Of a stretch of 64,000 nt of DNA, positions 24,601-37,700 are shown piece after piece. Position 1 is the stretch's first letter. Every line of letters begins with the position of its first letter. This stretch comes from Trochalopteron elliotii. Lineage: Eukaryota > Chordata > Aves > Passeriformes > Leiothrichidae. Made by a program: the position numbers and the translations under genes. The stretch spans positions 248,001 to 312,000 of the forward strand of contig JANPWX010019802.1 in assembly GCA_024734555.1 (NCBI GenBank). The letters run 5' to 3'. The notes under the pieces are model-generated. The model was not told the DNA's origin and ran no database searches. It worked only from the letters and a program-made list of their open reading frames with translations.

Positions 24601-27600
24601 AGTGGATCACTTAAAAAAGGTATTGGCTGTTATTGAAATCCCACGTTGAGAAAGATCCTGAAATAGGGAAATTCTTTGGAAAGTAATGAGTTACAAGAAA
24701 GTTTCTTCATGTGCTACCTGCTTTGCTATTAATGCTTTATTTAACTGAGTTTGGTTTTACTAATTGTGAAATGTTCTGCAATATATGTCAGTAGTAGAAA
24801 TCATTATTTATCTTTTCTTTATTTTGTTCTTGTAAGACTTATTTTAAACAAAATGTGCAATGGTTCATGACTGCTTGATCATTTCTGAGAATAGATATGC
24901 AAGAGAGAGTATTTTATACAGTGCACTTAAAATTATTTATAATATTTTGCTGGAGAAACATTTATAGGCCTGTAGTCTGTTTACTAATACATTATTACTT
25001 CATAGTACAATGAACACTAACTGTTTTCCTCACCTAAATTATGTGAAATATGAACAGCAGCCTTGTCTTGGAAGTCAGAGATTTAAGGATGAGATGGTGT
25101 AAGTAGGAAACTCATTCAGGAGTATATTTTGGAAGGCATTTATATAAAATATTAATCAGCTACTCGTGGAGTACCAGACTTCAAAGATACATAATTCTGC
25201 TTTGTTACTGGATTTGTCTTCCAATGGCCACAACCCCCAAAAATTGTAGAATTGATCATTATGAAATTTCTGGTTTTGTTCACTAGAAATATTAATTGAT
25301 TTGTAGGATCATGAAAATAGCTGTCTAGCTTTTTCATTATAAATTACTTTTTTTACTGTACCTACTAAAGGATAAGGAAACTTTAAAAGACACCAGTTAT
25401 CCATTTTAATTTTTTAATGCATTTTGAGTACTAAACAGAAAATCTGTTTCTAAAGTATCCATGCTACTGTCATTATTTCTTGAATTCCATTCAGTTTAGA
25501 AATACAACTGAATATAGTCTTAACCAAGTGCCTTCTGGCTTGGCTTACCAAAAATCTTAAAGCTGAATTGACATGGTGCTACAAGATCAGTTGCCTTGAG
25601 AAGCTGTAATTGACATTTTAATTTAATGTTAAGGTAATGTGCTTTATTTTGTATTTGTGATTGGCTGAGTGTATATACAGTTAGAACTGGTCAGTGGACA
25701 CAAGGTCATTTCTAAAGCTTTAGGGTCTACTCATGTCTGAGGATGTACAACAGAATATTTCTTATGGGAATTTTCAACTAATAAAACCAGAGGAGTTCCA
25801 AGATGCTGAAAGGAAGGGAGAATCAGAATATTTGAACTGGATATCAGAAATATTTTCCAAATTATGAAACATAAGGAAATGATTGTTTCAGATATTTGTA
25901 CTAAGAATACCAAAAAGTGGTACGTGTCTCACAGAAATGAGGAAGCAGATAAACTAAGTAACCTAGTAGATCTTCTGCATTTTCTTCATCCAGCTTTAAA
26001 AATCATTTGCTACAAATTTTGAGCTATCCCTTTTTAGCTGTTCCAAAAATCAGTTTAACATTTGTCATGTCATTTTTGCAGTGGAACTTCAGCCAGGACT
26101 GGTATGACCAGAATTTTAATTCCACAAATTTTTTAAAAGAGAACCGTGAATATTGGCACAATGCTGTCTTTAATTAATTTTGTTTGCATTGTCTGTGGGT
26201 TTCATGCTACTGCTTGGTTCTTCCTATTGACTAACTGCAGTTTTAACTATCTTCCCTAGATTTTTTTCTTGCACTTTTCAAGACAGAGTTCATTTCTGCC
26301 CATATTTTAGTTTTTATAAGTCTTTTAATGCATTTCTGTTTTCTTGTTGCAGATAACAATTATTTAGTGTCTGCAGATATTTATAATGTACTGTTTATTG
26401 TCTGATTTGTAAGTTAGCCAAGTCAATTCACCCATAATAGCTAGTGAAGAAACACAGAGTTATGAGAAATACTAACAAATTCACAACATAAATGATTACT
26501 GAAAGATAAGATTTATGGCACTGAATGAATGATGAATGTGAAAAATGCAAAAGTGCAAGATCAAATATTTCTGAATAATCCGGTTACAGATTATTAACAT
26601 GCTTATCTTGTGTGTGTTGTGTCAATATAACTGCAGCTCAGTCATTATGTGAAATGAAACACTTTTTACATGAGTAGTATTTAGTCTGACCTTAAATGTA
26701 ATTCCACTTTTGTGGAAGTGCAGTGCATCTGTATTAGCAGACACAATGATTAAAAAAAAAAATCTGCTAGCAGATGGTGTTCAACAAAGACTACTATTGT
26801 TTCAGTATGAGATGCTTCAAATGTTCTGGGCATTTAGCCCAGACAGAGCCATTTTTCCTATAGTATGTGATCAGGCAATAACAAAAAGAATGAAAATAGA
26901 GGTGTCAGTCCATATAAAAATATTTTTATAACTTAATATATCTAACAAGTCAGTGGCAATTATTAAACCAAGTTAAATTAACAAAACTGATCAGATCATT
27001 CTTTTTACATTTTCATGTCTCTCCAAACATTTATTTGGCATTCTACCTTCTAGGAAAAAAGAGTTTGGAAAGTTAAGCTACCTGCTGGTACTCTTTAAAT
27101 GCCCACAGATAACATAACTCAAGCTGCCTGGTGCCTGAAAGTGAGTGTTGGGGCAATCAACAGGAACAATAAAAATCTGTTCAAACAGAAAATCCACAAA
27201 TCCCAAGGATTTGGAGCCTCCCTGTGGATTTTCCACAAATTTTGCTGTTTTCAGCAGAATCTAAGCTTTTATTTTAAAGGTGAACTGCAAAGCTGAAAAG
27301 AAAATTGAGTTAATAAAATATGTGCTGAATCCCCTGCTCTCCTTTTGCAGCCTCCTAACTGAGGCTGTGTGCCACATGTGTTTCAAGTTTTTCTTTTCAT
27401 AAAAAAAAGCATCAACAAACTCTGTGTTTAAATATCATCTAATACTTGCGTGTTGACCTCAAGAATAAACCTCATCTCAATAATCTAGTAACACTCAAGA
27501 ATTTATTAAATCCATTATTTTGTTTTCTTCAAGTGACATGTCTGCCATCCCTCAATTTAGTGTTACTTCTTTTTTGCATTTAACCCTTTAGAATATGAAC

Positions 27601-30600
27601 TTTTGATCATACAGCTGTAACTTTCTATTTATAAAGATATTGCAGATATAACATACTTTTAGAATAAAATGTGGTACAACTGACTTGAATGAGGATGGAC
27701 TACTGAGTTTAGTTTCCAGGCATTTTTCGAAGCATTTTTAGATTTAAATTATAAAAAATCAGATGGATTCTCACAAAAAATTTAATTTATGGTAACTTAA
27801 GTGACATGAGAGTGTTTTATATGAAACATTTCAATAGACATTTCTTAGTTGAGAATATTTAGTAATAGTCTTTAGTAGTTCAGTAAAAACAGGAATGGGA
27901 TTTTACTGACCAATCAACAAATGAAAACCAGATCCCAAAATGCTGATAATGATAAAAGAGAAGTAACTAATACTCTTTATATTATAATAGTATATAGTAT
28001 ACTGTACTATATACTCTTATGTATTCTAATACTATAAATTTTGAAGTAAAGACCCCTAAATTACTATGTATGTATTATTTTTTAATGTTGTTATGCATAG
28101 ACTTCATGATAGAAAGGATTTTTTTTTTAATATAAGGAAAAAGTGCACTGAGGATCATGAGACCCATTATCTGTGTCCAGTGATCTTTATTGTTTTAACA
28201 GTGATTAACAGGTGCAGTGAAGAAATTAAACATAAGATGAAAAGTGAAAAGAGTATTGGTAACCTTTTTGCTTTATGTTGTTGTAGAAGGACTTCTTCCG
28301 GATATGATATTTTTATCTTTTTCTTTATAGTACTCTTTTTCTTTATTGGCTGTCAATAAATGTTCTTTACCAGTAATTTTAATAAGAAATTTTAAAAGAA
28401 AGGGGCATACTTTGATTTCTAAGTGCAGATATAATTGTTATTTTAAATGTCTACCTGACTTTTTAAGCACTGAGTTTTATTGGTTTTTTGGTAGACTTTA
28501 GTATTTTTGTCTGCGGTCTATGATTCTAAATTCAAAGGAGCTTAGAGATAGCACACTATTTAGTGCTGAGAGTTCGGGACAAATAGACTCCTGTAAATTC
28601 TAGGACTTTTTCACAAAACAGAGTTGACCCTTAAAGTTTCTGTACTTAATTAAAACCCATGTTACAAGCTTCATTATGATGCCACGTGCCTGTTTTGTTT
28701 CCCAAGTAGAGGTGAACCAGTTATTAACTTTTTGTTCCTTAACCCAAAGGAACACTTTCTTCAGCAGGTCATAGAAATATTTCTGTGTTGTTACAGCTGG
28801 TTTTCTTGTCTGTTTAATGGAACTTGTCTATACCAAGAATACTTTGCGTTACTTCATAGCGTGTAAAGCACTGTATGGTTATAGTGTATGAGTTATACTG
28901 TGTACTATATTATTTAAGCAATAGTAAAGCAGTTGCATGTTTGTTAAATCAAGTGCTATATTTACATGTTAAAAATATTACTTATGGACAGCATGTTTAT
29001 ATGTGACATACAAATACTCTCTATAGCCTTCTACTGATCAAATTAATGTCAGTGGTGGCATTATTACAAGAATCAAACTGTTCTTGTGATATGAGCTGTG
29101 AAAATGTTACCTATGTCAGCTTAAATATAGAAGTTAGACAACTATTTTATAATAAATTAAGCTAGTAAGAACAAAAACTTAATTGACCAAAGCCTAAAGG
29201 TGAAACTTGCAGAATATTTTGTGATTGAAGCAGTTGAGCATGGGATAAAATGCTTGCCAAGTAGCACCTGTCTTACAAATGCTCAAACATAAGGCTAGTT
29301 TTCCTTGTATAGTTACTGCTAGTTGTTTGGAAATGTTTCATCCTCGGCATTTTAAACGTATATAATGAAGAGATACGTCCATTTGGGTTTTTTTGTTTGT
29401 TTCTTGTTTCATTGGTTTTTGGGTTTTTTTGATTTTATTTCATTTTGAGATAGCTATAATACTTTTAACTATATTTATAATAACCCAGCAGAATTATTTT
29501 TATATAAAGCAGAGTGTAAAACCAGAGGATTGGAGACTACACTGACAACATAAATAATTAACATGGTTGTATATGCCAATCTGCCTCTAATTTGCTATGG
29601 CTACTGGAATAAGATGTCGTGTTGAACATCCATAAATAGGTTTGATAAAAATAATGTTCATTATTAGTCAATTACAAATCTTTTCAGTCATGGCTGAGGG
29701 TGACATGATCATCTGAAGCAGACTTATTGCAATATAATGATTCAGGTCCAATTTCAGATCTACTAAAAAAATAAAACATCTTTGCTACTTGATTTCATTT
29801 TTGAGATGTGCTTTAGCACATTTAGAATTTAGAAATTTTTTTCATTCAGCCTAAAGAGGTATCAGAATGTTTTTTCTGGCTCACATATAGTCCATGCTTA
29901 ATTGATGTACAGATGTGGGATAATAATGTAAGAGGCATTTTGGAGCCATTCTTTTTTCACATGAGCAGGGAATGGGTAATGGGAAGAGATCAGAGATGAA
30001 AAAACTTCATAAGAATGTGAAATCCATCTGGAGTATGAAGTGGATCAGCTCAAATATTTCTTTGTAAAATCACCTGGAACTGAGATGGTGCTTGTAGGAC
30101 TCTGAGATAATGGACTTTACTTTTGGTTATTCACAGACTTCACAGATCATAATTGTTACAGAAACTTTCACTTTAATTTTATTAATTCTTTTATAGTTGC
30201 CTTACTATGATGCTATTTTCTTGCTGGTTTTTGTGACTCATTGAAATCAAAAAACTGATGTACAGAATATACTAAGCACTGAAATAAACTGCTTTGGTAA
30301 CACTGGGAAGCTGGGAGAATTACTCTTGATTGTGTATGGATTGGTGTAATTAATTCTGCAGTCTTTAGGCATTCTTCACATTATTCTTATGTCAGATGTG
30401 GCATGACAGTTTTGCGTTAAGTGTTCAATATAGAGGAAGTTCACACAGGTCAAAAATACTGAGTCAGGCTTTGATTGTATTTCAAAATCGATCTATTGGT
30501 TATTAATCTACTTCCTTATTGTATTATTCATGCATTACATAAAATTAGAATGCTTTTCCTTTTTGTTTTAGCGTTGTATATCTCACAGTTGTTGCTTTCA

Positions 30601-30884
30601 AAGTTATATCAAGTTTTCCAATCACATAAAATAAGATGATGATCTTTCTTGGAGCTGCAAGAAAAATTAGTTTCTCTCCATTCAGAAACAGAAAATTGCA
30701 AGTAATTTTCTGTGAGGAATATTTTTAAATGAGCAATATTTAATTCCTGAAATCAATTAAAAAAATAAATACATTTATGCACTTTCAGACATGGAGCTCT
30801 CATGGCAGATATCACTCCCCACTTGTGTGCTACTAAGTCAAAATAATAAATGTCAGGTTAAAGATTTAAGAATAAATTATGCCA
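18641..30884. other. 12 kb of unique AT-rich intronic DNA
   Basis: No transposon, RNA gene or coding sequence recognised over a long stretch. Small items are an AT palindrome at 27989-28015 and a 10-bp inverted repeat at 27189-27198/27223-27232. The 97-codon open frame at 28066-28359 is rich in Phe/Ile/Lys from AT bias and shows no family pattern. Confidence 0.5.
27989..28015. repeat. AT-rich palindrome, 11-bp arms
   Basis: AGTATATAGTA (27989-27999) and TACTATATACT (28005-28015) are perfect inverted copies separated by 5 bases. Such hairpins are common in AT-rich introns; no function is implied. Confidence 0.85.
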
Positions 30885-31260
30885 AATTAGATCAAAGATC
30901 TGTTTAGCCAAATGTCCTGTCTCTGATGGTGGACAGAAGCAGTGTAGGGCTAAAATACTACTGGGCAACTTCTCCTTTTTCCAACAATGTGAAGTTCAAG
31001 GCTTATTTAATCAGGAAGTTCATTTGGCCTTTTCTGTTTAATATTTTGTATAATTTTTTCCTGTGAGTAGACCTAGCTGCTTTGAACCTATTCATGCTTT
31101 AGATCTGTTTGGTGTCCTGTGGTAGTACATTCCTCAATTTAATTGTAAGCGGTGTGGACAGTATTTCCTTTTATTTCTTTTAAATCTGCTGTTTTGCAGT
31201 TTCATTTTATACCCTCAAGTCCTTGTCGTATGAAAAATAGCAAATGACCTGTAGCTTACA
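30885..31260 (-). mobile_element. Ancient amniote CR1/L3-like LINE, minus strand
   Basis: Antisense landmarks of an old CR1-family repeat shared by turtles, crocodilians and birds: 'caaatgtcctgtctctgatg', 'gtacattcctcaatttaatt', 'gtggacagtatttcctttt' and 'gtccttgtcgtatgaaaaat'. The landmarks appear in the expected order over about 375 bp, but with heavy divergence. Confidence 0.65.
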
Positions 31261-34200
31261 TTCTGTTGAAGATATTTCTGTCCTGTGTTTGTTTGGATAT
31301 ATTTTTTAGGCTCATTCAGATCTCCATTTATATTGTAATTCACCTTCCATACAAAACGTCTGTACCCAGTATCTCTAATCACATCCTATCTCTGATGTCT
31401 GGAATCTGATTTATGAACAAACTTTGACCTGAGGATCTCTTCTTTTGCTGGACAGCCAGCTTGATGGCCCATTCTCACCAAAATCCCAGTTGAAACTGAT
31501 CTGCTCCTTTTTTCAGCTTATTTAGATAGAGAAGATCATAAAATTAAGGCAAGGGGTTTTTAAAAGGTCCTCTTAACCAGCTCGTGTTCTGATACAGAAG
31601 GAGGTGTAGACCTAGCTAATAATGCTTGACTGGTGAGTGAGCTACATTGTTTATGCAGAGACAGAGAATTCACAATGTATTACTTGGCTTATTGCTTGCA
31701 TTCTGTTGTGCAGCTCTGGAGGGTAATTCCCTGAAGTGCTGTGTTTACTGTGTATGTCTCTGTTTTCTGCCTTAAACAGGAAAAGGGAAACAAGGAGTAG
31801 GATGCTGCTACCAGAGCATCTCATCCAGCCTGTACTTAGCAATCTCTGTCTTCAAGAGTTCCTCAGAAGAAGTATCATGCAAATTGTTCTGACAGTGGAA
31901 ATCCTGGCTTTTGACTTTCCCATAGTGTCCTACATCTCTCCCTGTCACATCATGTACATTTGGTTCCTTCATGTGACAAAAGAGGGCTTGGGAAAAGCAG
32001 TTGCTGCAGCTAGGTTCTTTTCTTGCTGCCAGAAAAATTCTTTCCAGTCTGCTCTCTCTTGTCTGGATCAGAGGAGCCCCTAGAAGAGGGGACAACCAGG
32101 GAGGATCCTCAGGCTGGATGAATCACCCTGTTGGATCCTTTGAGGCTCAAATAGTACTATTGGAAGAAGAGGAGGGGGGGTATTGTTTTGAGTGAGGCTC
32201 AGTGATTATTTTTAGACTTGAAATATTCTACAGACAGTCTTTAAACTGGTATGAAGTTGATGACATTTTTATGTACGAAAAAGCAATTTTATGTAAAGTT
32301 GACATTTGAGAAAAATTAAATTATTTTCTCTTCAGAGATCTATTCATTTCAAGTCTTGGTAAAAAAAGAAAATCTGTAGTTGCATGTGTGAATACATTAG
32401 GTAGGTTCTATAGAATGTTTAGCTGACCTTTCAGATATTTCAGCATTGATCCTGAGAGCACCTCAAGACATATTTAATTTGAAACCTTTTTACATATTAG
32501 TACTACTAGCTACTGTGTACTCAGAGTTCTCAGTTGTAGTCTGCAGTAGCAAACCATTTTAACATGATTTGGTTTTTTAAAATACCTGTTATATAGAGAC
32601 TGCAGAGCAGACTCACTGAGGAATAATGTTGCCATTTTGTAATAGGGAAGAATGTTAAAATCTATAAATGTCTAGGCCAGCTAGCTCTATGAAAGATTTT
32701 TTGGCAATTTTTTTTAATATGGTTCTTCAATGTAATTACAAATAAAATTTGTTTATTTAACATTGCTTTTATTATAGAATTTACTATTTTGTATTGACAG
32801 GTAATATGGCAGATCAGAAAATAACTCTATATAGTCTGTGGTGACTGTATTTTACAGTGTCTGATAGGTTTTTATGGAAGCCATTTGGTGATCTCATCAG
32901 CAACAAGTCTATTGTTTCATTACTATCAGATTCAGTGGGTTTGTGATTAAATCAGCAGAATGGAGAACATGAAGGGAGTGCTGTTCACTTTGCAATCATT
33001 TCCATCTGTTAAAAATTTTTATCAGATGTTGGGAAATAGCAGGCAAAACTCAGAGCAAGTGTTTTATCCAATTTCCAAGAAATGGTGATATATAATTGGC
33101 ATATATTATGTTCTTAGTTTAATCTTTCCAGTTAGATGCTTTAAATAACCTATGGTATACCAGTATTAACAGAATATAGAGAAAGCTGTTTCCATGATTC
33201 CTCATATTATATTGTTTGAACACTCTGATGCTGATACAAATATCTTAGTAATCATGAGCACTGATGACACTTTTCATAAAGTGGAGAGTCAGAATGAGAC
33301 TTGTAGAGAAAAATTTCCATTTGGCATATGCTGCAGTCTGAAATGTCTTTGCCTCCATTGATGATGTAGGAATCTGCAAGTGGAATTGTCTGGCCTCAGA
33401 AGAGTGGGAAAGGAGTCCATCAGCAATACCCGTGAGCTCATTTGTAATTGGATGGTGCCAAGGCATGGAGTATTCTATCTCTTCTGAAATTCATTTTTAG
33501 CAGTAACTATTCTACATAGATGTTCCTGGTTTTCATGTAAATATCGGACACACTTTTAATAATGTGAAGCTTTTTTTACCCCAATGAAACCATGTGGTCT
33601 CATCTGGAAAGTGAAAAATATTTTATCTTTTCTAAATTGTTGAGATACTACTGAGTGCCTCCTTGCCTAGATATTAAAAGTTTGTGGTAGTTGTGGTTTT
33701 ACTAGTTTTTCATGTTTCCTCTGTCTCATCATCTTCTAAAATGAGTAATTCCTTTTTTCTTCATCTTCATGTCAGGGGTGATTTTTCGTGATGGGAATAA
33801 CCTTTGTCATCTTTTCTGGAGTTTCCTGTATTACTGTGTTGGCTGTTTTGGCATGGGATGTTCAGTTTCATTTATAGTATTCTAAATGGAGCAATATTGG
33901 CTGTCTCTTGTAGAGCCATTATAATAATTCTTGGTTTATTCTCCTTAATAAATGTGCATTTTCTGTTATAGCTTTCCACAGCTACAAATTGGTAGAAATC
34001 TTCATTGTGGTGTTACTAGTAAAGTTAACAGGCTTTTTTTCGTGAACTTGTTCTGTTACTTTAGAGTAACTGGTCCTTGTAAAGAGTAGAAGGAGTTCAC
34101 TCTGTGGGATATTCTTCAATTTTGTAAGATAATTTAATTAGAGTTTCTGAGAACCTGTTTGTTCTATTTTCTATTCCTGAGTTAAAACCATGAGAAATCA

Positions 34201-34334
34201 CCGTATTTGTCTGAGGTTGGCTGAGTTCTTGATTTTGAATCTTCTGGAAATGTACCTCACTCCATTTATTCAGAGTTTTTAACTTGAAGTATTAATTTAG
34301 CTATACTGAAAGGTAATTGCTTATTCGTGTCTTA
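31261..34334. other. Intronic DNA, partly unassigned coding-like
   Basis: A moderately GC-richer patch at about 31640-32180 has overlapping open frames on both strands (115 codons +, 95 codons -), but I cannot link either to a family; it may be an unrecognised old repeat. A 73-codon minus-strand open frame at 33245-33466 could be a continuation of the decayed tract at 34335-34700, but this is weak. Confidence 0.4.
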
Positions 34335-34700
34335 ATCTGGTATTTTTTCACTCTGTGCTTCGTTTTCAATCCACTTTTCACCCTTGTCTCTCTCTTTTTG
34401 AAAGGCTCATTTTATGACCTTTTTGAATATCTTCAGCTGTTCACCTTGTTGTTCATGACTTTGCTCATCCACACCTTCACCAGTATGTTTGAATGAAACT
34501 ACTGGATTTGTGACAAAGCTTACAGACTCACTGTTCAAGATGATTTTTATCTTAGTACTTAAAACAGAAGCTGTCATGATGTTCACTGTCTTTGATCATC
34601 TCTTTTGTTCTGGAGATACAGTGTTTGTTACTACCTGGTCATCTGGTACAAGATTGATTTTAATGTGAGTTAGTGAAACAGTTTCTGCTGAGTTCCTTCC
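34335..34700 (-). pseudogene. Decayed coding-like tract of unknown parent, minus strand
   Basis: One minus-strand frame runs 366 bp with only two internal stops (34596-34598 and 34407-34409), bounded by stops at 34701 and 34332. The translation looks protein-like: 34 codons including HIKINLVPDDQVV, then 62 codons including FVTNPVVSFKHTGEG, then a Lys/Glu-rich stretch. Similar but more broken text continues on both sides (about 33720-35110). I do not recognise the family. Chance open frames in AT-rich DNA remain a real alternative. Confidence 0.3.
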
Positions 34701-37700
34701 TCAGGATGCATTCTGGAGCTTGATCACCCTTAAAGTTGGTTGAAATTTACCCTTCTGACGCCTCTCTCTCTGGTCTTGTGTCATCTTTATGTCCAAATCA
34801 GATCAGGTTCGTGGAGAGTTATCTCCCTAGAATCTTCTTTTGAGAAAGCTGATACAAATCAATCATTTATCCAATCAGCAGTGATTTTATTTTACTTTAT
34901 TATTCCCTTAATCCCATGTGACCTAGTGACCTCTTTTTCTTTTATGTTTCTTGTTTTAATTAATTCAATCATTTTTGCATTACATTTTCAGCTGTTTCCT
35001 CTTTAAAACTCATCATAGCCCCTTTAATACACCTTCTAACATAAGGCCTTTTACAATCTATTCTGACAGCTCTAGCTTTAGGTTTACAGATGCAAAATTC
35101 TTACAAAAATTACTTTACTACTTGCTAATCACACTCTGTGATTGTTTGGCTTTCTGGTCCCTGTTTTTTGTGAGATTTGCATTGGAAGTAATTCTTTGGG
35201 GATTTTTTGATTTAAACCCTTGCTACTTCTAAAGCATTTATTACTTCTACCAAAGATATTAGAACCTGTTTGACTTTTCTGGTGAAACCACACTTCTAAG
35301 TTTTCATATCTAGTTACTGATTTGGGTTGCTTCCCCTAAGATAGCAGAACAATATAAGACAATAATCTAGATATGAAAATAAGACTATTAAAGATGCTTA
35401 TTAGTGGATAATAGAAAAAACATGTTGAACTGGTTTACTAAAAAAAGATACTGATAAATTAACCTGCCTTTAGGTATTTCCTGAGCCATGGTAAACTTTT
35501 TTCTAGGCTAAATATTCATGATAAAATCTATTTGGGATTAATCTGGAGAAGATGGTTAAAATTAAAGAGAGGGAAATACAGAACAAGAGCTGCAAAATAA
35601 GTAAGAAGTTGGTCAAAGAGAACGTGAATTATGTTGAAAGCTATTGTTTTGGGTCAAATTTATAGGCTAGTTCTAATTTAATGTTTTCACTAATTCTTTA
35701 AATAATAAAAAAAACCCCACCACAGTTTGTTAACAGAAGCTTGTAAATTCTGTAAAGTTAGAAAGTAATGTTAATGAGATAGGAATATTGTAACATAAAA
35801 TTGTATGATCTCAAAAGCTTGAATGATAGAAACAGGGTGAAATTTAAGAGTCATAGAATCATACAGTAAGGAACAAAACCAAAAATTCCTCCTGTAGGCC
35901 ATCATTCAGAAGTGACAGAGTAAGAGGGAAACCTCTTAATTGCAGCAGCTCTGTTGGTCTTTAATGTGGTGTTACTTTAAAAAGAAAAAAAAAAGCAGAC
36001 CTACTTCTATCAAGCATTAAGCATTATTGCATTTGCAATCCAGATAGATACAGCACTGGTCTGGATGAGAGATGCTGTCGGTCTCCACTTTGTCTTGTTT
36101 TGTTTAACAGTTGTTAACTATCCTGCAGTAAGCAAAGTTAGGTTTTCATCTTAAACTGAGAAAATTTAAGGTCTCCTATCTGTTCCAGGATCTGCTGTGA
36201 ACATAGAAGGTCCAGATAGTGCCTAAAATCAGCCTTAATATATGATATGTGATATATGATTTATGGTTCTATATATGCCCTACTGCGTACATCTGCATTT
36301 TCTGGCACTGTAACTGGTGACTGAACAATGTAAGCAAAGAAAGTTTATAGTGAAAGCTAATACCTTTTATTAAGCAAACTGTGGAAGAAAAATAAACTAG
36401 CTGAAGAAGAGCTCGTGTGCCTGAAACCTGTGAGGTTTTTTCCTTCTACATCTGTGTTAGTAACCATAATAAAATATATTGCAACTCGTTTAGTATCTTT
36501 CTTGCACAAGTTTGTACTTCATGCTCAGCTTATGGGCCCTGCTGTTGGCTGTGTTTTCCCCAGTTGAGCAAAATGGTAACATTCTTCATCATTTTCAGCC
36601 TGTGAGAATTCACTGCACAATAGTGCGACTGCTGTGTTGTGCTACAATGTAGCTTTACAGTCCAGTATGTATGATTAAAATAGAGTGCCAGTTCTCTGGA
36701 GTGTTAGTCATGCAATGCACCTATTTGCACTCAGGTTTATGGTAATGAAAAGACAGCAACAGTTGCCCATGTAGTCTTTAATAAAGATGCCAGTCCTTTT
36801 AGATTTCATCACTGAAATCCTTCCTGTGTAAAATGTGTAAATACTGGTGATTGATCCATAAATTCACTCACTGCAGAAGTTTTTAACATTTTATTTTTAA
36901 AACTAGAGTTACAGTCCTAATTGCCTACTGTACCAGCTACTGTTGAAGTCAAACACAACATTAACTGTCAGCCTTCCTGTTAACACAGGTGGCCATACAG
37001 GAGCTATATTAGAATGTTTCATCTACAGTTTTCCCATGTCAAGACTGAATATGTCTGCCACCATTTTTCTGTCATCATTTTGTTTGAGATACAGCTACAG
37101 TACACCATTTGCAGAAAACAGACAGATATATGTCTGACTTCTACAGCAAAACCAGGCTGGCAGGAAGACAAAGTGCATATTCCAAATCCATAATTTTTAT
37201 TCTCATATTTACAGTTGTAAAATTCTTGCAGTACCAGAGATGAACAGTAATGCAATCCAGACAAAAATAAGATTCTTGAACCCTAGAAAAGTCTTAGATG
37301 TACATGCCAAATGGGGAATTTGCTATCCATTCCAAGAATTGCATGTTCACAGATACCCCAAGGAGCAGAAGGGGGAATATCTGAAAAAGCTTTAAAACTG
37401 AAAGTGTAGAGCAAACATTCACCTTGATTCTTCCACACATTCTGAAAATCTGTTAGTTGTGCAAACATGACATTTTATATTGTTTTGCTTTATCATTGGG
37501 GTTCTCTATGAAAATGCTGTTTGTATTTTAACTTAAAATTGGAACTCTCAAACAGAATATTATCCATTTTTCAAGAGTGGGTGGGAATGGCTGGATTGGT
37601 TTTGAATATATGGAACTATTTTTTTCCCTAAATCACAGTTAAATAACATCTTTGCCTCTCTAGATCTTATTTGTGTCTGTATATAAGATATATTTGATTT

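Noticed and set aside
27189..27232. 10-bp perfect inverted repeat (AAAATCCACA / TGTGGATTTT)
   Set aside because: Short arms with a 24-base loop are expected by chance in 64 kb of AT-rich sequence.
28066..28359. 97-codon plus-strand open frame ending in a hydrophobic stretch
   Set aside because: Phe/Ile/Lys content mirrors local AT bias; the apparent membrane segment comes from T-rich DNA.
31736..32095. Overlapping frames of 115 (+) and 95 (-) codons in a GC-richer patch
   Set aside because: Neither strand gives recognisable domains or splice sites; more likely an old unidentified repeat.
35850..35870. CR1 3'-tip-like words 'agtcatagaatcatacag'
   Set aside because: Too short, and the following sequence does not continue as CR1.
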